DNA of 64,000 bases from J051 sp040289295 (GTDB lineage: Bacteria; Armatimonadota; Fimbriimonadia; Fimbriimonadales; ATM1), in the NCBI GenBank assembly GCA_040289295.1, contig PSLA01000009.1:19932-83931 (forward strand), given 5' to 3'. Positions 15,325 to 22,303 of this stretch are shown piece by piece. Under the pieces are notes generated by a model. The model was not told the DNA's origin. It made no database searches and saw only the letters and a program-made list of their open reading frames with translations. The translations under genes and the position numbers were made by a program. Positions within the stretch are counted from its first letter, which is position 1. Each line of letters begins with the position of its first letter.

Positions 15325-16043
15325 CAGCCGCTGCGATGAGCGTGGGAGGCGTAGCGCAAGCCATCTTCCCACGTCCGAGCGACTATCCGCACTTCCGAGG
15401 CGCACTGGGCTTGCCGGGCGGGTTTTTTGCGATTGACTGGTATGGCATGCCTTCGCGTGGCGGCGCGATTACGCTTAGCACGCCGCTCGGCATCAGCCTC
15501 GCCGAAGACGAGATGATCGCGGGAGTCGGGTCCGTCAGTGTGGATAAGACCTTCCGTTTGCCGACCGGCGAACGCGGAGACAATCAAGTGAACGGCGACC
15601 TCTGGATCACCCGTGGCTTCGAGTGGGCGGGCGTGCGCTTCGCGATAGGAGTGAGATGGATCAGCGTCGTCGGGGAGCACGTCACGACCGCGCAGGTGAG
15701 CGTGCCCACGCCGGTCGAGGCGTTGGTGAAGGTATCGGTCGGGTCGCTCGACCCGTTCGGCGCGGGCGCGGCATTTGGTTCGGAGGACACCCGCACGGTG
15801 TTCGCGGCTGTAACCACAAGGCTCGGCGACGCATTTGTTACCGCCGGATGGGGAACGCTGCGGTTCAAACAGGGCTTTGCGTCAGTATCCGGCGAGACGT
15901 ATCGCGGCGTATCGGTTGTTGTGGAACACGACGGCTTCGGCTTCAACGTGGGCGTGGGCGTCGAGATGGATCGGCATTGGCACCTGTTCGCCGGGCAACT
16001 GCGGAATCGCAACGCGGTGCTGGGGAGCGTTATTCGCTTTTGA
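15279..16043 (+). CDS. Exported protein, possible outer-membrane beta-barrel
   Basis: A 254-residue protein of unknown family. It starts with a basic stretch and hydrophobic signal (RLRWVGVVAAAAMSVGGVAQA) ending in an AQA-type cleavage site. The rest alternates hydrophobic and polar residues in short strands rich in glycine and aromatic residues, ending in GSVIRF; a C-terminal phenylalanine is typical of outer-membrane barrels. The start could be ATG 15279 or GTG 15267, both inside the redoxin gene. Its stop codon overlaps a TTG start of the following glycosyltransferase. Confidence 0.6.
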   Translation: MEGRKHSRLRWVGVVAAAAMSVGGVAQAIFPRPSDYPHFRGALGLPGGFFAIDWYGMPSRGGAITLSTPLGISLAEDEMIAGVGSVSVDKTFRLPTGERGDNQVNGDLWITRGFEWAGVRFAIGVRWISVVGEHVTTAQVSVPTPVEALVKVSVGSLDPFGAGAAFGSEDTRTVFAAVTTRLGDAFVTAGWGTLRFKQGFASVSGETYRGVSVVVEHDGFGFNVGVGVEMDRHWHLFAGQLRNRNAVLGSVIRF

Positions 16044-17155
16044 AACGGTCCCCGCGAGCCCAGGGAGCGCGAGCGTCTTCGCGAGCCCCCGAAGTCCTCC
16101 ATTTGATTGGGGTGTTCCAGCACGGAGGTGTAGAGCGATTTGTATTCGACCTCGTACTTGCGCTGCGCGCTGTCGGTATCGAGTCCCGTGTTGCAGCGTT
16201 GCTCGCGCGCGGGAGCGGTCCGCTTGAGCAAGCGTTCGCCGAACAGGGCGTTCCGGTCTACCGGTGTCATCTCCGTAATCGCGCTCGTCTAAGTGAGGTT
16301 CTTCGCCAAGCCGCCGAAGGGGTCGCCGTCGTGCACAGTCACCTTGGAGTGTTCTCGGGCGATCCCTTTCACCTTCTCCGAAGGTTTTCCGATGCGCGGT
16401 TGATCGCCCACGAGCACACGCTCGTCCGATTCCCGCTGCACAAAAGGTGGTACGAGATCGTGTCGCACGCACTTACCTTACGGTACGGCGACGCATTCGC
16501 TGCCGTGTCGAAGGCGACTTCTCGAAGGTTGATGAAAGGCGAAGTAGGCGCGCGAGACGCTCGCCCTCCCTCCGATAGGGTCGCTCCCCGGCATTGCGTG
16601 CTTTTGCCGCCGGGCATCCCACTTGGGGAGTGGCCCAGGCGCCAGCACGCTCCCGAAGGCCCTCCTTGGCGACTGTTGATGGTTGCGCGCCTCGACCCGG
16701 TGAAGAACCATCTGTTCGCCCTTCAGGTCGCACGCCAGCTTCGCGACGAGGGGTTCGACTTCTTGCTCGACGTGGTGGGCGACGGGCCGCTCCGGCCGCG
16801 TGTGGAGCGAGAGATCTCGCGACTCGGCCTGCGCGAGGTCGTTCGCTTGCAGGGGCTTCAGGATGACGTCGCCCCTTGGATGCGAGATGCCCACCTCCTC
16901 CTGTTGCCGTCGCTCAGCGAGGGAGCACCCAGGGTCCTCATGGAGGCTGCCGCCGTGGGCTTGCCTTTCCTCGTTTCCAACCGCGTGGACGTCAACGGGT
17001 TGTTTGCGGGTAACGCAACGGTTCCGCTACGGGCCTATGAGTGGGCTGTGGCGGTGAAGGAGAGAATGCAAGCGGCGACGCCCATCGAGCCGCTGATGGA
17101 TATCTCAATCGAGCGCGCGGCCCGCGATTCGGCAGAGCTCTACGGCTTTGGGTAG
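16040..17155 (+). CDS. GT4 glycosyltransferase
   Basis: Family 4 GT-B glycosyltransferase. The acceptor-side half begins VLHLIGVFQHGGVERFVFDL. The donor half has LLMVARLDPVKNHLFALQVA, VVGDGPLRPRVE, VVRLQGL and the E-x7-E region LSEGAPRVLMEAAAVGLP. The proposed start TTG 16040-16042 overlaps the preceding TGA, with GGGGAG 11 bases upstream. Reading from there translates a family A repeat (residues 6-14, AQGARASSR) as an N-terminal extension; starting after the repeat would need a TTG or GTG around 16104-16113. It probably adds a sugar to an envelope polysaccharide. Confidence 0.78.
   Translation: MKRSPRAQGARASSRAPEVLHLIGVFQHGGVERFVFDLVLALRAVGIESRVAALLARGSGPLEQAFAEQGVPVYRCHLRNRARLSEVLRQAAEGVAVVHSHLGVFSGDPFHLLRRFSDARLIAHEHTLVRFPLHKRWYEIVSHALTLRYGDAFAAVSKATSRRLMKGEVGARDARPPSDRVAPRHCVLLPPGIPLGEWPRRQHAPEGPPWRLLMVARLDPVKNHLFALQVARQLRDEGFDFLLDVVGDGPLRPRVEREISRLGLREVVRLQGLQDDVAPWMRDAHLLLLPSLSEGAPRVLMEAAAVGLPFLVSNRVDVNGLFAGNATVPLRAYEWAVAVKERMQAATPIEPLMDISIERAARDSAELYGFG
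16061..16086 (+). repeat. Palindromic repeat family A, copy 2
   Basis: CAGGGAGCGCGAGCGTCT then TCGCGAGC. It lies at the extreme 5' end of the glycosyltransferase reading frame and is read as QGARASSRA. Confidence 0.85.
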
Positions 17156-17200
17156 CGCCGTTGCCGAGCTGATAGCCTTGCGGCAAAGAGCCTCTCAGGG

Positions 17201-17254
17201 TGCTCGTGGGGACGCCAGCGCGCCCTGTGCTTGCGAGGACGCTCGCGCTCCCTG
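17201..17254 (-). repeat. Palindromic repeat family A, copies 3a and 3b in tandem
   Basis: Two inverted-orientation copies lie side by side between convergent genes: a diverged one at 17201-17227 and a close match at 17227-17254 (minus strand CAGGGAGCGCGAGCGTCC, then TCGCAAGCAC). Confidence 0.8.
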
Positions 17255-17263
17255 CTGAACCGC

Positions 17264-18196
17264 TCAGTCGATGCTTTCGAACATTCGGCGGAGTCCCTCG
17301 CGCCAGGTCACCTCAGGCCTATACCGTAGGTCACGCGCCGCCAGCGACACGTCTGCAACCGAATGCTTCACGTCACCCGCGCGTGGCGAAAGGTGTTCCA
17401 CGGGCACGTCTCGCCCAGCGATTCGCTTCATCTCCTCAATAAGCTGATTAACCGACACCTGCTCACCGCAAGCGACGTTGTATGCGCCTCCATTGAGCCG
17501 TTCCGCATCGAGCGCACAAAGGTTGGCTCGCACAACATCGGATACAAAGGTGAAGTCTCGTGTCTGTTCGCCGTCGCCGAACACATGCAGCGGCTTGCCT
17601 TCCCGGATTCGAGCGAGAAAGATTGGGACGACCGCAGCGTACGGCGAGTCGGCTCGCTGTCGAGGGCCGAAGACGTTGAAGTACCGCAGCGATGCGCAGT
17701 CCATTCCGAAGCATGCAGCGTAGGCCCGAACGAACGCCTCACCCGCAAGCTTTCCCGCGGCGTACGGCGATATCGGGTCCGGAGCGTGATCCTCCCGCTT
17801 CGGCATGACTGGGCCGTCTCCATACACGGCGCTGGAAGAGCTGTAGATGAAGCGCCGCACGCCCGCCTTGCGCGCCGCTTCCAATGCCATTGCCGTCCCG
17901 TGCGAGTTCGTTCGCAGGCTTTCACTAGGGTTGTCAACTGATTCTGGGACGCTGACGCTCGCGGCGAGGTGGAAAACGACGCTAGCGCCCTCCACGGCGT
18001 CGGCGAGCACGCCCTCGTCCAGAATCGAGCCTTCGATGAACCGCACGGACCCCTTCGGCAGGTTCTCCACCTTGCCCGTCGACAGGTTGTCGAGCACGGT
18101 TACACGAATCCCCCGCCCCAGCAGTCCTTCGACAAGGTGCGAGCCGATGAAGCCGGCGCCGCCTGTCACCAGCGCACGGTTCACGGAGGACGCCAT
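17264..18196 (-). CDS. NAD-dependent sugar-nucleotide epimerase/dehydratase
   Basis: Extended short-chain dehydrogenase of the UDP-glucose 4-epimerase (GalE-like) group, 310 residues. The NAD-binding motif is TGGAGFIGSHL near residue 11, the catalytic segment is SSSSAVYGD followed by SPYAAGKLAGE (Tyr and Lys), and RYFNVFGPRQ and DGEQTRDFTFVSDVV are typical substrate and cofactor-site segments. It would supply an epimerised UDP-sugar to the neighbouring glycosyltransferases. ATG 18196 is preferred; TTG 18202 is two codons upstream. A TAACCT box lies six bases upstream of the ATG. Confidence 0.9.
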   Translation of the reverse strand: MASSVNRALVTGGAGFIGSHLVEGLLGRGIRVTVLDNLSTGKVENLPKGSVRFIEGSILDEGVLADAVEGASVVFHLAASVSVPESVDNPSESLRTNSHGTAMALEAARKAGVRRFIYSSSSAVYGDGPVMPKREDHAPDPISPYAAGKLAGEAFVRAYAACFGMDCASLRYFNVFGPRQRADSPYAAVVPIFLARIREGKPLHVFGDGEQTRDFTFVSDVVRANLCALDAERLNGGAYNVACGEQVSVNQLIEEMKRIAGRDVPVEHLSPRAGDVKHSVADVSLAARDLRYRPEVTWREGLRRMFESID

Positions 18197-18202
18197 GTGC
18201 AA

Positions 18203-18208
18203 AGGTTA
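18203..18208 (-). promoter_or_regulatory. TA box of the epimerase gene
   Basis: TAACCT on the minus strand, six bases before the ATG at 18196. The divergent SLBB gene starts 42 bases further right. Confidence 0.4.
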
Positions 18209-18250
18209 CCTGAAGACGAGACGCCTTTCGAAACGTCTTGAACATTGAAG

Positions 18251-19690
18251 ATGAAACTTGTGAGGCACGTGCTGGTCCTGTTCGTAACTCTGTCGCTTTG
18301 CATTGCCGTCGCTCAGAATGAAACGCCCGGTTACCGTCTGAAGCCTGGGGACGTCGTCCGAGTGCGTTACCTGCTTAGGGCGGGAACGCTCAATGAGCCA
18401 CACTCGATCATAGTCGGAGACGGCCTCGACATGCGCCTCGAAGTTCCGCCAACAGGCGACTTGGTTCTGCCGTACGTTGGCGGCGTTGCTTCCGTCGGGA
18501 AGACCGTCGAGGAGGTCGGGAGGACGCTAACCACGCGTCTGCGCGAACGCTTTCGAAACGCCGAGGCGTTCGTGGTTCTCGAGTCAGTGCGCCGGGACAC
18601 GTTCAGCATCATCGGCGAGGTGAGCCGCGGCGGGCAGTTCGAGTTGATTCCCGGTACCACGCTGCGCCAAGCGCTCGCCCTCGGGGGCGAAACGACGCGG
18701 CGACCGGAGCTGCTCCGCGCCGCGCTCTTCCGGCAAGGCAAGCCTCGCCTCGAGTTCGACCTGTATGAGGTCCAAGCGGCGGATAGCACTCTCGGGGACG
18801 AAGCGTTGCAGCCCGGGGACGTCATCAGCATCCAGACCAAAAGGCAGATGCGTGTTTGGGCATCGGGCTTCACGCGCGTGCCCGGCGAGGTGGCGGTAGA
18901 GCAGGGCACGACCCTCCGCCAACTCGTCGCAAACGTCGCCATCCCACAAGTCAGCATCGACAATCTTCACGCCGAGGAGCACGTTGAGGTTACTCTTCAG
19001 CGCTCGGGGCAAACGCTGGTGCGCGCGACGTTGCGCGACGTGCGCGCTGGTATTGCGAGAGACCTCGAACTGCAGGATGGAGACTACGTTGCCATCGCCC
19101 CCGAGGAGACGGATCGCATTTGGGTGTTCGGTGCAGTGGGGCGCCCTGGACAGTACAACGTGCCCGCCGGTAGCAACGTGCTGCAGGCGATCGCAGCCGC
19201 CGCAGGTGCTAACCCGACAGCGACGCTCAAAATCGTGGAGGTGCTTCGCGGCGAACAGGTTCGCTCGCTCGACCTCTCCGCCACCAGCCCCTCGCAAGAA
19301 GACAAGCGTTTCACCATGCAGGAAGGGGACATCATCTACGTCCGACCGAACGTGCGCCGCGTCGTGGTGCTCGGCGAGGTCAACTCGCCCGGATTGCACA
19401 TCCTTTCCGACGACATGCAGCCCCGAATATCAGACGCTCTGGCTCTGGCGGGCGGCATGACGCGTCGCGGCCCCGCTACTCGCATCTCCATCGTTCGGGT
19501 ACAGCCCAACGGCGAGGTTATTCGCATCCCCGTGGACTTCTCGCGCTACCTGAAGAACGCCGAAGCGGAGTTCAACCCCGAAGTCCTTCCCGGCGACGTG
19601 GTGGTGGTCGGCGAAACCCCCCGGATTGACGTCCAGACGGTGATGAGTCTGACGCTGGGCCTGCTGGGCATCCGGAACTTCCTGCGGTAG
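18251..19690 (+). CDS. Polysaccharide export protein with SLBB domains (Wza-like)
   Basis: A 479-residue exported protein with a signal peptide (LVRHVLVLFVTLSLCIAVAQ, ends about residue 21). A polysaccharide-export N-terminal domain follows (YRLKPGDVVRVRYL, then LRLEVPPTGDL-like strands). Several SLBB beta-grasp repeats come next, seen as FSIIGEVSRGGQFELIPG, VWASGFTRVPGEVAVEQGTT, IWVFGAVGRPGQYNVPAGSN and VVVLGEVNSPGLHILS. Proteins of this type form the outer-membrane or periplasmic channel for capsule or exopolysaccharide. A hydrophobic C-terminal stretch could be a membrane helix. No cysteine lipobox is seen. It lies between sugar-nucleotide and glycosyltransferase genes. Confidence 0.88.
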   Translation: MKLVRHVLVLFVTLSLCIAVAQNETPGYRLKPGDVVRVRYLLRAGTLNEPHSIIVGDGLDMRLEVPPTGDLVLPYVGGVASVGKTVEEVGRTLTTRLRERFRNAEAFVVLESVRRDTFSIIGEVSRGGQFELIPGTTLRQALALGGETTRRPELLRAALFRQGKPRLEFDLYEVQAADSTLGDEALQPGDVISIQTKRQMRVWASGFTRVPGEVAVEQGTTLRQLVANVAIPQVSIDNLHAEEHVEVTLQRSGQTLVRATLRDVRAGIARDLELQDGDYVAIAPEETDRIWVFGAVGRPGQYNVPAGSNVLQAIAAAAGANPTATLKIVEVLRGEQVRSLDLSATSPSQEDKRFTMQEGDIIYVRPNVRRVVVLGEVNSPGLHILSDDMQPRISDALALAGGMTRRGPATRISIVRVQPNGEVIRIPVDFSRYLKNAEAEFNPEVLPGDVVVVGETPRIDVQTVMSLTLGLLGIRNFLR

Positions 19691-19693
19691 GGG

Positions 19694-20866
19694 CTACAGC
19701 AGCTTCTCAACCAAGTCGGCGAAGCGGGAGGAGCCTACCTCGGGCGAGTAGCGGCGGTCGTAGAGAGCGCGGGCACGGGAACCTCGGGCGCGCAGGTCGG
19801 CGTCCGAAGCGGAGAGGACATCGCGCAGGGAGCGGGCGACGTCCTCAACGTCTCCCGCCCACGCGCACCAGCCGACGCCTTCGCTGCTGACGAGGCGGTC
19901 CAAGTGCGACCATTCGTCCACCGAGGCGAGCACGGGAAGACCCGCAGCAAAATAGGCATACGTCTTCGATGGCACGCTTGCGCGGCTTGCGCCCTTGCGC
20001 AGGGGCACCAAGCCGAGCGACGCCCGGCCATAGTACTTATGCAGCTCCGCCTCCGAAACCTCGCCATGAAAACACACGCGGCTTCCGAGCGGGCGCGACA
20101 GTTCAGCCAACTCTTGCACGGCGGCACCCGAGCCGCAGATGTCGAGCTTCCAGTCGATCTCCGTTAGGGCGAGCAGCGCCTTGACGACTGTCTGCATGTC
20201 GGCGACTCGGCCGACGTTTCCCGCGAAGAGCAAGCGGCGGGGACCTTGTTTCTCAGGATGGGGCGCGCCGTTCAGTTCGACGCCACACCAGTTCTCACAC
20301 ACGTGCACCCGCTCGGCGGGCACACAAAGTCCGTTCGTAAGTTCTCCCTGCCAATCGTCGGTTACGGCGATAACCGCATCGGGCACTGAGAGCGACTTGC
20401 GGACGATGCTCGTTACGAGCGCCTTGGTTGCCAGCGACGGCGCCACGCCCACCTCGATCGCGGCCGGGTACATGTCTTGTAGCCAGTGGATGAGTCGGTG
20501 CCCGCGTCGCCGCACCGCGCTGCGCAGAACGGCGGGCAAGAAGAATGGCGGCGTTACTGAGAGGGCGACGAGGGGCGCCACGCCGTCAAGCCACTTGGCG
20601 GCCGAACGGGCGAACGACCACCAGTTCTTCAATTGGACGCCGATGCCGCGCACCGTGCGAGGCCTGCCGACATAGTGGAGCCTTGCACCGTTAGGGACGA
20701 GAGCTTTCTGCGTAGGGTCAACTCGGTGGTGAGGAGCCATCGTGACGATGTCTACGCGCGCTCCTCTGCGAGTGAATTCACGGACAACGGTGCGGACAAG
20801 CGGCGCGTTGCCAAACATCTCTGGAGGATAGTAGAGCGTCAGCAACGCGATTCGAGCGCCTTTCAC
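19694..20866 (-). CDS. GT4 glycosyltransferase (WbuB-like)
   Basis: A 390-residue GT-B glycosyltransferase. N-terminal motifs are ALLTLYYPPEMFGNAPLVRT and RGARVDIVTMAP. The donor domain has RLLFAGNVGRVADMQTVVKA, LDICGSGAAVQELAEL, RVCFHGEVSEAELH and VPSKTYAYFAAGLPVLA, as in WbuB-type fucosaminyl or related transferases. I take GTG 20864-20866 as start, with AAGGA 12 bases upstream; a reading from 20923 would overlap the divergent gene. It is divergent from the next glycosyltransferase, the two sharing a TATA core at 20888-20895. Confidence 0.85.
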   Translation of the reverse strand: MKGARIALLTLYYPPEMFGNAPLVRTVVREFTRRGARVDIVTMAPHHRVDPTQKALVPNGARLHYVGRPRTVRGIGVQLKNWWSFARSAAKWLDGVAPLVALSVTPPFFLPAVLRSAVRRRGHRLIHWLQDMYPAAIEVGVAPSLATKALVTSIVRKSLSVPDAVIAVTDDWQGELTNGLCVPAERVHVCENWCGVELNGAPHPEKQGPRRLLFAGNVGRVADMQTVVKALLALTEIDWKLDICGSGAAVQELAELSRPLGSRVCFHGEVSEAELHKYYGRASLGLVPLRKGASRASVPSKTYAYFAAGLPVLASVDEWSHLDRLVSSEGVGWCAWAGDVEDVARSLRDVLSASDADLRARGSRARALYDRRYSPEVGSSRFADLVEKLL

Positions 20867-20887
20867 GGATTCTCGGTTTCCTTGGAG

Positions 20888-20895
20888 CCTATACT
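20888..20895. promoter_or_regulatory. Overlapping divergent -10 elements
   Basis: TATACT on the plus strand (20890-20895) and TATAGG on the minus strand (20888-20893) share one TATA core, between start codons at 20907 and 20866. Transcription of the two glycosyltransferases is probably mutually exclusive on any one template. Confidence 0.4.
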
Positions 20896-20906
20896 TACCT
20901 GAACGC

Positions 20907-22127
20907 GTGCGAGTGCTTCTCACTTCTGTAGGCTACAAGCCGGCCTGGAACATCGGCGGGCCCGTTCACACGGTGGTCGCACTCGCCGAGGGCCTCGCCC
21001 GGCGGGGGCACGAAGTTTGGGTCGCCACGACCGACTCGAACCTCACGGAGAGGCTCGCCGTAGACACCGAGGCGTGGCATGACTTGGATGGCGTTCGCGT
21101 GCGGTACTTCCGCATGCAGGAATCGTGCACCAAACGTATACCGCTGGACTACTTTCGAAAAAGCAACGCCGATTACCGGGCGCCGGACTTCGCTCGATGG
21201 CTTCGCAAGGCGCCAAGATTCGACGTCGTGCATTCTCATCTCGCGTTCGCGTACGCGAACCGAGTTGCCGCAGCGTGGTGCAGGGAGCGGAAGGTGCCGT
21301 TCGTATATCAACAGCATGGCGTGTTCGACCCGGTCAGGATGCGGCACCGCGCCCTGAAGAAGCGCCTGGCGTTCGCCCTATGGGAGCGCCGCGCTTGCGA
21401 ATCCGCGGCGGCGCTGATAGCGCTCACCGAGTATGAGGCTGAGACGTACCGGGCCCTCGGTCTAAGCGGGCGCGTGGAGGTTATCCCCAACGGAGTTGAC
21501 TTGCCGGGCAGTCCGCCGCAACCACAGGGAGCGCGAGCGTCCTCGCGGGCACAATTGCGAGCACAATTGCTCGAAAAGATGCCCGACCTACGCGACGAGG
21601 AAGTAGTTGTGCTGTTCCTCGGACGCCTGCATCCGACGAAGGGCGTGGACGTGGCGGTGGAGGCCTTCCTCCGACTCGACGAACCGACCGCAAGGCTGGT
21701 CGTGGCAGGGCCGGATGAGTTCGGCCTGCGCGAGGGGCTGGAGCGTCGCGCTCGCGAGGCAGGTGCCAGGGTTCTGTTCCTCGGCTCGGTGTCGGGCGGG
21801 TTGAAGAGCGCGCTACTGCACCGGGCGGACCTCTTCGTCCTTCCGACGGTTTCCGAGGGCTTCTCGATCGCCTTGCTCGAAGCGCTCGCGCACGGCTGCC
21901 CGGTGCTGACGACCGAAGGGGCGCACTTCCCCGAAATCGAGCGGGAGGGCGCCGGGCTCGTTCTGCCGCTAAAGGCGGACTCGTTCGCGTCGGCGGTGGG
22001 CGACCTGGTGCGCCACAAGGAGCGCCGGCGGGCGATGGGTGAATCCGCCCGGCGCCTCGTAGCCGATCGGTACACGTGGGAGCATATTGTGGATCGCTTC
22101 GAGCATCTGTACAAAGAACTGACCTAA
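20907..22127 (+). CDS. GT4 glycosyltransferase carrying an in-frame repeat insertion
   Basis: A 406-residue GT-B transferase. Acceptor half: NIGGPVHTVVALAEGLARRG and VVHSHLAFAYANRVAAAW. Donor half: FLGRLHPTKGVDVAVEAF, LVVAGPDEFGLR and the E-x7-E motif SEGFSIALLEALAHGCPVLT. Between the hinge (VEVIPNGVDLPG) and the donor half, residues about 207-215 are QGARASSRA, the translation of a family A palindrome at 21525-21552, followed by a short duplicated QLRAQL. Neighbouring GT4 enzymes lack such an insert there. Start is GTG 20907. Acceptor and donor sugars are unknown. Confidence 0.87.
   Translation: MRVLLTSVGYKPAWNIGGPVHTVVALAEGLARRGHEVWVATTDSNLTERLAVDTEAWHDLDGVRVRYFRMQESCTKRIPLDYFRKSNADYRAPDFARWLRKAPRFDVVHSHLAFAYANRVAAAWCRERKVPFVYQQHGVFDPVRMRHRALKKRLAFALWERRACESAAALIALTEYEAETYRALGLSGRVEVIPNGVDLPGSPPQPQGARASSRAQLRAQLLEKMPDLRDEEVVVLFLGRLHPTKGVDVAVEAFLRLDEPTARLVVAGPDEFGLREGLERRAREAGARVLFLGSVSGGLKSALLHRADLFVLPTVSEGFSIALLEALAHGCPVLTTEGAHFPEIEREGAGLVLPLKADSFASAVGDLVRHKERRRAMGESARRLVADRYTWEHIVDRFEHLYKELT
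21525..21552 (+). repeat. Palindromic repeat family A, copy 4 (inside a coding region)
   Basis: CAGGGAGCGCGAGCGTCC then TCGCGGGCAC, fully within the GT4 gene and in frame. It is followed by two copies of an ACAATTGC-containing stretch spaced 13 bases apart. Confidence 0.85.
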
Positions 22128-22220
22128 GTCGGAACTGTTTGGAACGAAACCGGCCCGAAAAGCGTTTGAATGAGTAGGGAGCTAAGGTGTGAACTGTTTT
22201 CCTATCCCCTCTCCTCCCAC

Positions 22221-22267
22221 GAGGCCCCGGTGTATCTCCCGTCGCGACCGGGGCCTCAACCTTTGTT
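22221..22267 (+). terminator. Perfect 10-bp hairpin downstream of the glycosyltransferase
   Basis: GAGGCCCCGG / CCGGGGCCTC with a 17-base loop, followed by AACCTTTGTT. It is preceded by the pyrimidine-rich CCCCTCTCCTCCC. It could terminate the upstream transcript or be the 3' end of a small RNA. Confidence 0.5.
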
Positions 22268-22290
22268 AGCGTCTGTCAGCGTTGCTGGGG

Positions 22291-22296
22291 CATAAT
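22291..22296 (+). promoter_or_regulatory. TA-like box of the phosphatase gene
   Basis: CATAAT with seven bases before the ATG at 22304; no Shine-Dalgarno sequence. Confidence 0.45.
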
Positions 22297-22303
22297 CCGG
22301 TGC

